A stretch of 64,000 bases of DNA from an uncultured Gammaproteobacteria bacterium (GCA_913054495.1 CAJXIY010000001.1:79338-143337), one strand, 5' to 3'. Shown: positions 7,946 to 17,067, counted from the first letter of the stretch. Notes: generated from the sequence alone by a model not told the origin. Numbers and translations are program-made.

Positions 7946-9004
7946 ATGAATAAGCTCTCGAAATATTATGAACTCAGTGCTTCTGCTGATGTCCAGGAGT
8001 TTTACCACAGTCGTGGCTGGACCGATGGCTTCCCGATCGTGCCCCCAACTCCCGATGCCGTAGCAGCCTGTCTGGACTGGGTGAATATGTCAGCCGATGA
8101 GTTGATCGGTATTGAGCCGGTTAGAGAACGCCCCGTCATAGCAGAAAAGTTGGCAATCAACGCGGTAATGGCTGGTTGTTTGCCAGTGCATTTCCCGGCT
8201 GTGGTCACGGCATGGTCGGCGATGCTGAAGCCAGAGTTTCTATTACATGGCGCTACTGCAAGTACGGGCGGTTGTGCAATATTAGTCATTCTCAACGGGC
8301 CAGTAAGAAAAGAGATAGCTGCCCGTAGCGACTTCAATGTTCTGGGAAGCAGCGATAGAGCCACTTCGGTCATCGGCAGGGCTATTCGCTTGGCGCTTAT
8401 TAATCTATTGGAAGTGAGTCCTGGCGCTATTGATAGATCAACCCTCGGCCACCCTGGCAAGATAAGTTACTGCATCGCGGAAGATGAAGAAGGCACCCAG
8501 TGGCAATCCGTCGCTGAGACCAGAGATATTCCAGGCGACGTCTCAGCCGTTACCGTCTTTGCCGCAGGAGCACCGCGACAAATCATGAATGAATGGACAA
8601 CGAAACCGGAAGAAATTCTCGATACCTACGCCGCAGAAATGCGAGCCAATATGCGCAATTATTCGATTTGGTCAGGCAACTATGTGGTGGTAATTCCCAA
8701 ACAACATCGTGACCACCTTCAGAGTGCCGGCTGGAGCAAATCAGACGTTGCGGAATACTTATATCGTACCGCCAGAATTAAGCGAGGCGAATGGTCTAGC
8801 GTCGGTAAGGGATCAGTAGTTCGGGGAAAGGGAGATCTCGAATACACAGCACTACCTTCTCCCGATCATCTGTTAGTAGTCGCTGCCGGCGGGCCCGCGG
8901 GTGGTTTCGGTGTGATTATTCCACCATGGCTTGGCACCAAGAGCCTGGCCGTCACGGTAGCCATCGGTGCCTGTGTTGATTGTGCGCCGCCCGGAAACGC
9001 TTGA
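7946..9004 (+). CDS. Conserved protein paired with UGSC selenoprotein, function unknown
   Basis: 352 residues, no signal peptide, so probably cytosolic. Recognisable blocks are GWTDGFPIVPPTPDAV (near 24-39), a Gly/Ser-rich ATASTGGCAILVILNGP (near 104-120), a hydrophobic LLVVAAGGPAGGFGVIIPP stretch and a C-terminal CVDC (Cys343, Cys346) seven residues from the end. I recognise the DGFPIVPPT type as a conserved protein of unknown function. It sits 40 bases upstream of the UGSC selenoprotein gene on the same strand, which suggests one transcript and a joint thiol/selenol redox or metal task. The two CxxC cysteines could exchange disulfides with the selenoprotein; that is inference. Confidence 0.8.
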   Translation: MNKLSKYYELSASADVQEFYHSRGWTDGFPIVPPTPDAVAACLDWVNMSADELIGIEPVRERPVIAEKLAINAVMAGCLPVHFPAVVTAWSAMLKPEFLLHGATASTGGCAILVILNGPVRKEIAARSDFNVLGSSDRATSVIGRAIRLALINLLEVSPGAIDRSTLGHPGKISYCIAEDEEGTQWQSVAETRDIPGDVSAVTVFAAGAPRQIMNEWTTKPEEILDTYAAEMRANMRNYSIWSGNYVVVIPKQHRDHLQSAGWSKSDVAEYLYRTARIKRGEWSSVGKGSVVRGKGDLEYTALPSPDHLLVVAAGGPAGGFGVIIPPWLGTKSLAVTVAIGACVDCAPPGNA

Positions 9005-9005
9005 G

Positions 9006-9021
9006 CATGGCATATGCCATG
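9006..9021. repeat. 16-bp perfect palindrome between the paired genes
   Basis: CATGGCATATGCCATG is fully self-complementary and starts one base after the upstream stop codon, in the 40-base space before the selenoprotein gene. As RNA it gives a 6-bp stem with an AUAU loop and could influence mRNA stability or translation of the second gene; a protein-binding site is the alternative. Confidence 0.55.
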
Positions 9022-9044
9022 AGATAACTAATTGGAGCATGTTG

Positions 9045-9581
9045 ATGACAATTCGCGTACTTAACCCTACCAGTGAAGCCAATCCACAAGAGATAAAACC
9101 GGCTGTGCGGCTGACAACCTTAAGAGGGAAAACTGTCGGTTTTATATCCAACGGTAAAGAAGGAACGGCTGGATTTTTTGCTCACCTGGACAGACTGTTG
9201 CGAGAGCGATATGAAGTTGCCAACGTCGTGCTGCACATGAAATCAAACTACAGTGCGCCCGCAGAACAGTCGATTATCGACGAAGTGAAAAACTGGGACC
9301 TGGCCATTACCGGGCTCGGTGACTGAGGCAGCTGTTCGTCGTGCAGTTTGCATGACGCTATTAGCAGCGAACGAATAGGCACCCCTGCGTTGGCTATAAT
9401 GACCACCAATTTTGTCGGCGCTGCCGAACTCATGGCCAAGGTTCTGGGTATGCCAGACTACAAATTTGCAGTTATAGATCACCCGGTAAGCAGCGCATCA
9501 GATGCAGAACTTGAGACGCGCGCCCGCTCTGCACTCGACTCAATTCGGGATCTGATCCTGGTGAACTCGCCGAAAACCTGA
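9045..9581 (+). CDS. UGSC family selenoprotein (in-frame UGA = selenocysteine 94)
   Basis: The frame from ATG 9045 (GGAG 7 bases upstream) reads ITGLGD, then TGA at 9324-9326, then GSCSSCSLHDA and on to a real stop at 9579-9581, giving 178 residues. The D-U-G-S-C motif with downstream SSCSLHDA is the defining active site of UGSC (seleno)proteins, in which U is selenocysteine or cysteine. Sequence on both sides of the UGA fits the family: N-terminal VLNPTSE and LRGKTVGFISNGK, C-terminal IGTPALAIMTTNFV and VIDHPVSSAS. A SECIS hairpin follows the UGA. The protein is cytosolic. Its reaction is unknown; a selenol-based redox or detoxification role is presumed. Plain gene calling gives two false fragments, 93 and 77-85 residues long. 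Confidence 0.93.
9338..9356 (+). promoter_or_regulatory. Bacterial SECIS element
   Basis: GUCGUGCA (9338-9345) pairs fully with UGCAUGAC (9349-9356), with one G-U wobble, around a GUU loop at 9346-9348. The loop G lies 20 bases after the UGA, inside the 16-37 base range known for bacterial SECIS elements, and the loop starts with GU as SelB binding favours. The stem also encodes SSCSLHD, so coding and structural needs overlap. Confidence 0.85.
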
Positions 9582-9604
9582 CCCCAAAGGAGTTGACTTG
9601 TTGG

Positions 9605-10057
9605 TCAATTCTGCTCGGTGGCATCGCGGCCGTCATGAGGCGCGCCGGTGCCGGATGAACCCATGAAGAACTTGCGGCCGTCCGCGAAGGTAATATCACG
9701 CCCGTTGGCGCGAGCACTGCGGTCCTTGCTCTGGTAGCCGTCGACGATGATCATCGCGCCTATGGGAATCGAGCCGCGGGAGAGACCTCGCCGCAATAGT
9801 GTGTTCGGCGTGCCGCCTTCGACCATCCAAATCGTTTTGCTGCCGTCCTCGTTGGTAACCTCGAGGTGGATCCAGGTGTGGGGATTCACCCATTCCACCC
9901 TCACCACCGGTCCTCGCAGCACCACCGGGCGATTCGGATCGAATTCGGCGCTGAAGGCGTGATGGGCGATAGCCGGTACGTAAGCGGCTAAAACCAGGCC
10001 CGCCAGGGCCAGCGTCGCCACACCGATTCTAAACATCACAGGGGTTTGCTTGCCCAT
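9605..10057 (-). CDS. DUF6152 family periplasmic protein
   Basis: 150 residues with a signal peptide (about residues 1-31, ending AIA-HHAF). AHHAFSAEFD and VRVEWVNPHTWIHLEV are hallmarks of DUF6152, small secreted proteins with an OB-like beta fold of unknown role; the paired His after the cleavage site may bind copper or haem. A strong AGGAG site precedes ATG 10057. It is the last gene of a leftward operon with two PDLSG-family genes (46- and 25-base gaps), a neighbourhood this family commonly keeps. Confidence 0.85.
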   Translation of the reverse strand: MGKQTPVMFRIGVATLALAGLVLAAYVPAIAHHAFSAEFDPNRPVVLRGPVVRVEWVNPHTWIHLEVTNEDGSKTIWMVEGGTPNTLLRRGLSRGSIPIGAMIIVDGYQSKDRSARANGRDITFADGRKFFMGSSGTGAPHDGRDATEQN

Positions 10058-10103
10058 GCTATTTCTCCTGACGTTGTTGATATTGGCCTTTCCTGCACGC
10101 CGC

Positions 10104-11240
10104 TTAGCGAGTCGGGTTCGGCACCCCTCCGGGATCCTCGCCGCGGAACACCGCCTCCAGCAGGCGCGCGCCCTTCATGATGCCCTCGAGCGCGTAATTC
10201 GCCTCGTGGCAGGCATACTCGAACACCTTGTTAGGGCTGCGTGGCCAGGCATACTCACCGGTGAACGGCGCGGTCCACACCGATGGGTCCTCGACCGTGA
10301 AGCTGTAAATCAGCTGGTCCGCGCTCTCCATGCGGAAACGCTCGGTTACCTTCATGTTTCTGGAGCCTTGACTGAACGCCGGTGTGTCATTGAAGTTGAT
10401 GGTCTCGACCACCAGGGTGTCGCCCTCCCACCAACCGATGGAATCACCCAGCCATTTGCGGATGACTGCGGGATCGTGCTCGGCGTTCATTCTCACAATC
10501 CTCGCCTCGTGTACCATCTCGATCTGGATAAGCACGGTATCCTCGCTCTGTACGATTCTCTTGTAGTTGTTGTAGAGCGTCGGCAGCATGGGCGGTCCCG
10601 AAGTCGAACCGAAAGTCAGCAGGCAGCGCTCGGCGAAGGATCGCTGTTCCATGTTGTCATAGGGCCCGCGTGCATCCAGACCGGCGTTCAGCCAGTAGGC
10701 GGTACCATCGTTTTGGCCTCCCTCGCGCCGAGGGGCGGCGCCCTCGCCAGCACTAAACCTGGCGCGGCGTGCCGCACGGGCTTCATCGGTGGCCGCCGGC
10801 ATGCGGCCATCTGGCGGGTCAATCAGTATCGAAGTACGCCACTGACCGTCGATCTGATAGGCGCCGGTGCCGCGATCGATCCAGAAGGTGTTGTAGCCAC
10901 CGACATTGCCGGAAGCGCCGGTGGAACCATCGCCGCCCTGTGGCGGGGCGCTTCGATTGGGATCGCTGTCCTGCTGGCGATCGGTGTTGCGTTGAAATTC
11001 ATCAGCGGCGATGACGGCCGCCTCATCGTTAGTCAGAAACTGTTTGTCGCCAAATGCTGTTGGCCGCTGCATCGGGGTCAGGGTTGACACATCGTAAGTG
11101 CCGGACAGGTCCGGATGACCACTGGGCGTACGGGGAATGCCTGCGCCCTGGGCCATGACGATCGGCGCTAACACCATGCCGACGCAAGTCAGCAGGCCTA
11201 GGCTTAAGGTCTTAATTTCGGTCTTGATTTGATTGCGCAT
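10104..11240 (-). CDS. Secreted PDLSG/YACHEGNY-family protein, function unknown
   Basis: 378 residues from ATG 11240, selected for its GAGGAG site 7-8 bases upstream; the open frame extends 20 codons further without one. A signal peptide (LGLLTCVGMVLAPIVMAQ) leads to SGHPDLSGTYDVSTLTP, then TSILIDPPDGRMP, ERCLLTFGS, IGWWEGDTLVVETINF and the C-terminal FEYACHEANYAL. These blocks in this order define a large uncharacterised secreted family expanded in environmental Gammaproteobacteria and Acidobacteria. Here five copies occur. The conserved Cys and His of the ACHE motif could be a metal or cofactor site. It sits between a family relative and the DUF6152 gene. Confidence 0.8.
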   Translation of the reverse strand: MRNQIKTEIKTLSLGLLTCVGMVLAPIVMAQGAGIPRTPSGHPDLSGTYDVSTLTPMQRPTAFGDKQFLTNDEAAVIAADEFQRNTDRQQDSDPNRSAPPQGGDGSTGASGNVGGYNTFWIDRGTGAYQIDGQWRTSILIDPPDGRMPAATDEARAARRARFSAGEGAAPRREGGQNDGTAYWLNAGLDARGPYDNMEQRSFAERCLLTFGSTSGPPMLPTLYNNYKRIVQSEDTVLIQIEMVHEARIVRMNAEHDPAVIRKWLGDSIGWWEGDTLVVETINFNDTPAFSQGSRNMKVTERFRMESADQLIYSFTVEDPSVWTAPFTGEYAWPRSPNKVFEYACHEANYALEGIMKGARLLEAVFRGEDPGGVPNPTR

Positions 11241-11265
11241 TTTCAAGCTCCTCAAACTCACTTGT

Positions 11266-12105
11266 TTAGCGTGGCAGCGGATATCTGCGTGCCTCGCCAT
11301 ATATTAACTCTTCCACGAATTCCACACAGCGGAAATCCATTATCCGGGCGTTTTCCTCGATGCGACGATAGATTGGCATCTTGATGGTAAACGGCTCGGT
11401 CAGTACACCGGGGTCTTCGATGGTGGCCTCATAGTCGATATGGTTTGGGCCGATCATCGTGTACCGCTCTATTACGTGCAGCTGATAACTGTGATGGCTG
11501 CCCGCCCGATCCAGCCAGGACCCATCGTGTAGACCGGTCACATCGACCACCAGGGTGTCGCCCTCCCAGCTGCCTACCGACCATCCCATCCACGAATCGA
11601 CTTGCGAGGGCCCGGGATTGTCCAGGTAAATATCGCGTACCGCACCCGCGAACTGGTAGGCGATGAAGAAATCCTCTTCGCTCTGAACGATCTGGAACGG
11701 CATGGGAATATAGGTAGCACGCGGCACTCCCGGCAGGAAACACTTCACTTCAGGGTCGCGGTCGATCCAGTTCGCCCTGTTCTCTTCTTTAAGAGCCCGC
11801 GCTGCCGGCGTGTATGGAATTTCGCCACCACCGACGATGACCCCCATCCCACCAGGCACGGCACCGACCGCCCCGAGACGCAAGGTGGGAATCGCCGGCA
11901 CCGGGTTCACCGGCCCTTCGCGCATCTGCATCGAGTGACGGGCGATGTGGGGTTCGAGATCGTAGTTGGCCTCATTCAACACCTGCCAGATGCCGCTCAT
12001 GTCGGGGCGTCCGTTGGACAGCCGCGGCAAATCCTGCGCCGTAACCGGAGTCACGGCGACTAACAGTGCCAGAATCTGGGCGATTACTCCGACCAAGGCC
12101 TTCAT
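11266..12105 (-). CDS. Secreted PDLSG-family protein, divergent short member
   Basis: 279 residues with a signal peptide (cleavage near VTA-QDL). NGRPDMSGIWQV, KCFLPGVPRATY, SVGSWEGDTLVVDV and EDPGVLTEPF align in order with the longer downstream relative. The C-terminal YACHEGNY block is replaced by MDFRCVEFVEELIYGE, which keeps the Cys only, and the DPP(D/N)GR block is reduced, marking a distinct subgroup. GGGAG precedes ATG 12105. It is the first gene of the three-gene leftward operon; the 271 bases upstream hold its promoter region, without a motif I can assign. Confidence 0.78.
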   Translation of the reverse strand: MKALVGVIAQILALLVAVTPVTAQDLPRLSNGRPDMSGIWQVLNEANYDLEPHIARHSMQMREGPVNPVPAIPTLRLGAVGAVPGGMGVIVGGGEIPYTPAARALKEENRANWIDRDPEVKCFLPGVPRATYIPMPFQIVQSEEDFFIAYQFAGAVRDIYLDNPGPSQVDSWMGWSVGSWEGDTLVVDVTGLHDGSWLDRAGSHHSYQLHVIERYTMIGPNHIDYEATIEDPGVLTEPFTIKMPIYRRIEENARIMDFRCVEFVEELIYGEARRYPLPR

Positions 12106-12376
12106 TCGATACTCCCTATATTAAGTGCCAGAAGCAGCGCACGGGCCATCGCTTCTAACAACGAACTCAACTTGTTACGTGAGCCCCAATATTAGCCCGA
12201 GTCGAGGGAAAAGGGGATAGATTTATTTGCTGGCCACTACCAAGGGCCTATTGGATGATGCACAATCAGAGCCGCGATGCCTGGAGCCATGAAATGGATA
12301 TATGCCCCGTGGAGAAAAATTCTAAAGTTGGCAGGGCTACAAATTTAACCAGGCAAGATGTGAGAGGGATTGAACA

Positions 12377-12985
12377 ATGTCAGTAAGCGTCGAGTTTCAC
12401 TTCGATTTTGGCAGCCCCAACAGCTACTACTCACACCGGGTAATTCCAGCCATCGAAGAGCGCACCGGCGTCAAGTTCCAGTACTACCCAATTCTGCTTG
12501 GCGGCGTATTCAAAGCCACCAACAACAAATCACCGATGGAGCAACTTGCAGGCGTCCGCAATAAGCCCGAATACAATGCACTGGAAACAAAACGATTCGT
12601 GGCAAGACACAAACTCGACAATTTCAGATTCAACCCCTACTTCCCGATTAACACCCTCTCCATTATGCGTGGTGCGATATACACTCTTAATAATGGAAAC
12701 GGGGACGATTACATCGAGGCCATGTACCGGTGCATGTGGGAACAGGAATTGAACATGGCTGATGCCTCAGTAATTCAGCAGGCACTGGTCGATGCGGGCC
12801 TGCCTGCAGAAGAAATTATTGTTGGCACAACCGATCCGGAGATCAAACAGCAGCTAATCCGAAACACCACTGATTCAGTTGAGCGTGGGACTTTTGGCTC
12901 GCCCACATTCTTTGTTGGCAAGGAAATATTTTTCGGTAAAGACAAACTCAGAGATGTTGAAGAAGAGATTCTGGAGTGCCTCTGA
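12377..12985 (+). CDS. 2-hydroxychromene-2-carboxylate isomerase (DsbA-like, kappa GST family)
   Basis: 202 residues, cytosolic. The N-terminal FHFDFGSPNSYY strand-turn, a helical insert (about 65-160) and C-terminal GTFGSPTFFVGKEIFFGKDKL are the thioredoxin-fold halves of the HCCA isomerase/kappa GST family, which use glutathione and a Ser in place of the DsbA CxxC. The classic member isomerises 2-hydroxychromene-2-carboxylate in naphthalene breakdown. No other aromatic-ring genes adjoin it, so the true substrate may differ. The 57-base gap to the next gene allows co-transcription. Confidence 0.87.
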   Translation: MSVSVEFHFDFGSPNSYYSHRVIPAIEERTGVKFQYYPILLGGVFKATNNKSPMEQLAGVRNKPEYNALETKRFVARHKLDNFRFNPYFPINTLSIMRGAIYTLNNGNGDDYIEAMYRCMWEQELNMADASVIQQALVDAGLPAEEIIVGTTDPEIKQQLIRNTTDSVERGTFGSPTFFVGKEIFFGKDKLRDVEEEILECL

Positions 12986-13041
12986 TTAACGCAGCTGAAG
13001 ATTTTCGTCATACGAGATGACGGGTCGACGACGGGGATTCT

Positions 13042-13767
13042 ATGCTCGCAAAGAAGTGGAAATCACGGCTCGATATGAGTCAGACAGAATACTTGTCATT
13101 AATTGCCAGCTGTCTGCTCGGCGTGCAAATCCTTGCCACAGTTCGCGATGTTGGCATTATTGGATTAGACATGCCCACCTGGTTGGCTTGGTTTAATGTT
13201 TTTCTCATAGCGTTGATGATTTCGATGGTCATCTGCGTGCAAACAAGAGAAATCCCCAATCGATTTAGCCACAACATCGTCATGGCCGCCATGCTTTCTA
13301 CTGGGGCCAAAGCCATCGCCGTTATCGTAGTACAGGCAGAACCTCTGCCTTTTTACATGGCCATACTATTATTCAGCTGTTCCCTGTGTTTTCTTTCCTA
13401 CCGAATCTTGCTGTTAACTTCGGGCATCGTAACATTGGCCTGGGCAGTGATCGTACCGTATGTCCTGACACCGGCCGAGATCATCTCGACATTTGTCGCC
13501 ATGGTCATGGCGGCCGTATTAAGTGTTGTGGTACTCCGTCGCAGAATACTCTCTCTCGTGCACCTGTACGAATTGCAATAACGCGTTGAAGCGCTGGAGA
13601 CGATCCTGCCGATGTGCTCGAATTGCAAGAAGACGCGAGACCATCTTGGCAACTGGAAAAGAATCGAAGAATATGTAGAGGAGCAGAAAGCCGGCCTGCT
13701 GGTAAGTCACGGCATTTGTCCTGAGTGTTCTAAAGAACTCTATGGAGAATATTTGGACGCTCGCTGA
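13042..13767 (+). pseudogene. Membrane protein with C-terminal Cys4 domain, split by in-frame TAA
   Basis: The first 179 codons encode about five or six hydrophobic segments ending in a basic helix (LRRRILSLVHLYELQ). TAA at 13579-13581 then interrupts, but the same frame continues as RVEALETILPMCSNCKKTRD...HGICPECSKELYGEYLDAR to TGA 13765-13767. That tail is the coiled-coil plus Cys-x2-Cys/Cys-x2-Cys module often found at the end of PAS/GGDEF/sensor proteins, so the two parts belong together. A single C-to-T or G-to-T change (CAA or GAA to TAA) explains the break. It could be a sequencing error, or the short membrane part may still be made. Confidence 0.75.
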
Positions 13768-13932
13768 GACGGCTGGTCGCCCGGATTATATTGAGAAATT
13801 CCTCCTCCAGTTTAATTCTCCTATTGATCTGAAACCCCATTCTCCGATCGCCTTTAATCCGCTCTAATAAACGAATAGTCCAGGACCGCCAAAAAGTTTC
13901 ATCTTGGCCATGCTCTAAGCTTGTCACTATGG

Positions 13933-16323
13933 TCAGGAGCCAAACCGGTAGCGTAGTTTAATAGCCACCGAATCCACGATTCGATCGTTCCAGGATTGCT
14001 CAAGTAGGTCTTGAAATGTGGCAAAACTGTCGCCGGGCAAATTGCCACCCCGGGTGTACACCACGAACAGATCAGACAGCGGCGCGATCTCCCAGCGATA
14101 TCGTGCCTGGAACGTCAGCCGGCTGATGACGAAGTCATCGGGCGTCGTGTCTGGATTGGCAACCGGGCGTAAATGTTTCCGCCGCTTGGGATCGACTTGC
14201 CAAAATCGATCCTCGAAGGCTTTCAATGCCGTCCACTGGGTACTGAATCGCAACTGCTGCCTGGCAGTAATGAAGTAATTCACCTCCAGTCGCGGCGCCC
14301 ACTGATGGGATTCGAAGCTGGTGTAGCGACCATCACCGCGATGCACCAGTAAGGCTTCCCTGTCGTTGTAGCTTAGTGACATGTCAATGGAAAAGCTATC
14401 GTTGGGCCGCCAGGCCACGCCGGCACTAGTAGTGATATCGCTGGGTCCAAGATCGTCCTGGGTGGCGCTGAGTCCGATGTTGTAAGCGATAGTTTTGGCC
14501 AGATCTGTTCTGTAATCGATGCTGAGACTCCAACGTTCCGGGATCTTGAAGTCGCCCGTGCCACGACCGAGTCGATCATCGATTCGCGCCGGGAAAAATC
14601 TGAGGCCGAAAGTGAGATCGTTGCTTTCGAGACTGGTATAGCCGCGACTAAAAATGACACCCATCTGCACCGGCAGACCGTCGGTGTTCCACTGGTTGAC
14701 GAGGCTGAAGCTGGTAGAGCGTTGACGCAAACCCGGCACATCAGACTCAGTCAGCGAATAGCCATAATCGAGGTTCATCTGGTCATTTCGCGTCAGGAAG
14801 CCGAGGTTATTCAATTCGAGTTGGTCATCGATATAGGTGGCGGCAAGCGTGTGCTGCACGCCGCGGCGCGGGGTATAGCCCACATCGCCGAGGAAACCGC
14901 TACCGGTGATACCGTTAACATCGCTATGCATAACTTGCCCGTCTATGACCCACTTGTTGTCTGCCGAAAAAAAATGCAGGTCTATGGCGTTTACGGTGGC
15001 GTCGATGTCAGGATGTTCGACCTTGGTTCCCATCCAGCCGACGGATCGTCTGCCGCCGCTGCTGGTGTCTTCATACAGGAGCCGGAAGATAGAAAAGTCC
15101 CTGCCCCGGGCTCGCAGATTTACCTGCGTACCATCGTCGAGGCTGCCACGCAGTTGGGAATCATCCTCGGAAGCCAGCAGTGTGCCGTAACGTAGATTAC
15201 CCCTCTGACCAGTAAACTTTATGGCGCCAAGCAGATCGGTTGGTCGGCTGAGGTCCGTGGGGACGACGCCGATGTCGTCGCTAACGTCGAAGCGGGCTGC
15301 ACCACCTATGCGGCGGGTGTTCAGTAATGAGATAGGTCCCCTAGGCCCACCGCCGCCCGTGAAAGCGGAACGGGGAGAAGTATTGAATATGTCCTGGCCT
15401 TCGAGGAAGAAGGTTCGCTTTTCTGGAAAGAACGTTTCAAAAGCCGTGAGGTTAACCTCAACATCATCGGACTCGACGGTGCCGAAATCGGGATTCAGGG
15501 TCGCCGATAGCAATGTATTGGTGGTGGGTCGCCAGTAAATGTCGGTGCCGACCTTGTTTTCCACATCATCCTTGATGCCGTCGAATACGGTTGAGGCGAA
15601 GGGATAAATAGTCAGCTGTCGGCGCGGCTCGATATCTCGTAGCTCGTATATTTCAGTGCCGGAGAGATACGCGTTGGCGGTGGCCGGAAGCGGCGGGGTG
15701 CTCCACCGTTCTCCTCCCAAATGTCCCACCTGGCGCTCGAATGCCAGGCCAATGCGACGCACTGCTTCGACCCTAGGCAGGGCCATCATCGACCAGGGAA
15801 TAAAAATTTCTGCGCTCCAGCCCCCATCGATGACCTGCGTCCGACCCTCCCAGGAACCATCCCATTCCACGTTCATCTGTCGTTCGGGCAGAATTGACAT
15901 GTCAGACACCGAGTCGCCCAGATTCAGCTTAACCCTGTATCCGTACAAGCCTTCGCCGGATGCATCCAGCAATATTGACAAGCCATCCCGGGGCAGGGAG
16001 ATGTCACGTGGGGTCATGCGCGCAACCAGTGTTCCCGGTGGCTGGTAATTAATGACGCCGGCATAGATCCCATCTTCGGTATAGAAAACCCGAATATGGG
16101 TTTCATAGGGTGCATCGGCCAAGGTGTCGGGCTCGATCACCTTCATGCGGTCGAACACAGGGATTCGATCCCAAACCGCTTCGTCGATAAAACCGTCGAG
16201 GCGGATATTGGCCTCTCCTTCTTCTATCCGGGTGAGTTGTGGCAAGGATTGCTGAGCGATTAAGGGCAAGGACAGAGCCCATAGAAAACAACAGGTCATA
16301 CCGTGGCGCAGGGGATTAGCCAT
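13933..16323 (-). CDS. DUF5916 protein with N-terminal CBM9-like domain, outer membrane
   Basis: 796 residues. After a signal peptide (about 1-24) comes a CBM9-like sandwich (IRLDGFIDEAVWDRIPVFD and WSAEIFIPWSMMALP, residues about 35-230). DUF5916 follows, with its diagnostic NPDFGTVESD and FPEKRTFFLEGQDIF near 280-315, then alternating beta-strands to the end (YRFGS). The family is predicted to form an outer-membrane barrel, and its ligand is unknown; CBM9-like heads suggest carbohydrate or glycoconjugate handling. The length is typical. It is monocistronic and convergent with the split membrane-protein gene. Confidence 0.87.
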   Translation of the reverse strand: MANPLRHGMTCCFLWALSLPLIAQQSLPQLTRIEEGEANIRLDGFIDEAVWDRIPVFDRMKVIEPDTLADAPYETHIRVFYTEDGIYAGVINYQPPGTLVARMTPRDISLPRDGLSILLDASGEGLYGYRVKLNLGDSVSDMSILPERQMNVEWDGSWEGRTQVIDGGWSAEIFIPWSMMALPRVEAVRRIGLAFERQVGHLGGERWSTPPLPATANAYLSGTEIYELRDIEPRRQLTIYPFASTVFDGIKDDVENKVGTDIYWRPTTNTLLSATLNPDFGTVESDDVEVNLTAFETFFPEKRTFFLEGQDIFNTSPRSAFTGGGGPRGPISLLNTRRIGGAARFDVSDDIGVVPTDLSRPTDLLGAIKFTGQRGNLRYGTLLASEDDSQLRGSLDDGTQVNLRARGRDFSIFRLLYEDTSSGGRRSVGWMGTKVEHPDIDATVNAIDLHFFSADNKWVIDGQVMHSDVNGITGSGFLGDVGYTPRRGVQHTLAATYIDDQLELNNLGFLTRNDQMNLDYGYSLTESDVPGLRQRSTSFSLVNQWNTDGLPVQMGVIFSRGYTSLESNDLTFGLRFFPARIDDRLGRGTGDFKIPERWSLSIDYRTDLAKTIAYNIGLSATQDDLGPSDITTSAGVAWRPNDSFSIDMSLSYNDREALLVHRGDGRYTSFESHQWAPRLEVNYFITARQQLRFSTQWTALKAFEDRFWQVDPKRRKHLRPVANPDTTPDDFVISRLTFQARYRWEIAPLSDLFVVYTRGGNLPGDSFATFQDLLEQSWNDRIVDSVAIKLRYRFGS

Positions 16324-16572
16324 AACAAATTTTTACCAGATTGGGATTATTCGATGTTACCAAAGGACCCGGGCCACAGCGCAGTTCTTGGCTTTTCATG
16401 ATCTGGCACTATAGCCGAATATATCATAAGCTGCCTGCCCAGAAACAAATAGTTGCAAACTGGGGCGTGAGGAAAGGGGACAAATTCAGTTGCTTCTGGT
16501 TAAATCAATCCGGCACTATTTGTCTAATTCAGAAGTGCCCAAAGTCAGTACATAACAAATAAGGACAATTAC

Positions 16573-17067
16573 ATGAAACGCATTTTACTTGGTTTTTTCG
16601 CTATACCGGCGCTATTGGCCTCGGCTGCAGCTATCTCTCAGCCAGAATATGTCACCATAGAGATGGAAATCGACGTCGCCAAACCGGCCGCAGAGGTGTG
16701 GGCCATGGTCGGGGGCTACTGTGATATCAGTGAGTGGCTTGGTATTGACTGCGAGCTCACTTCCGGAGCCGGTGACATGGGGTCGGTACGGGCGCTGGCG
16801 GGTGGGCGTATACTGGAAATCATGGTCGCCCAAACCGAACTCTCCTATGGTTATACCCAACCGGCAACCGAAGGGGCATTCTATAATCTCTACCATGGTT
16901 TCATGGAAGCCATGCATGTCAGTGCCACCAGCTCAAAACTTTTTTACACGCTAGTTTTAGACGTCTCAAATCTGGACGATCAGGCCGCCAAGGATGCCGA
17001 CATCGCCAGGCGCCGTGCGACTTTCGAAAGGGCCCTCGGGGCCATGAAGGATCTTGCTGAAAAGTAA
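16573..17067 (+). CDS. Secreted SRPBCC (polyketide cyclase-like) protein
   Basis: 164 residues with a signal peptide (about 1-22). IEMEIDVAKPAAEVWAMVGGY starts the helix-grip fold, and SVRALAGGRILEIMV and SKLFYTLVLDV are its central strands; a long C-terminal helix (ATFERALGAMKDLAEK) closes it. SRPBCC proteins bind hydrophobic ligands, and exported ones are of unknown function. An AAGGA site lies 8 bases before ATG. The gap 16324-16572 upstream contains a half-copy of the window's GGGGAC-type repeat near 16474-16484. Confidence 0.8.
   Translation: MKRILLGFFAIPALLASAAAISQPEYVTIEMEIDVAKPAAEVWAMVGGYCDISEWLGIDCELTSGAGDMGSVRALAGGRILEIMVAQTELSYGYTQPATEGAFYNLYHGFMEAMHVSATSSKLFYTLVLDVSNLDDQAAKDADIARRRATFERALGAMKDLAEK

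Noticed and set aside
10050..11087. A 345-codon rightward open frame
   Set aside because: Antisense to a YACHEGNY-family gene with a strong start and signal peptide; composition is that of a shadow.
13579..13581. Stop-codon recoding in the split membrane protein
   Set aside because: The codon is TAA, which neither Sec nor Pyl machinery reads; mutation or sequencing error is simpler.
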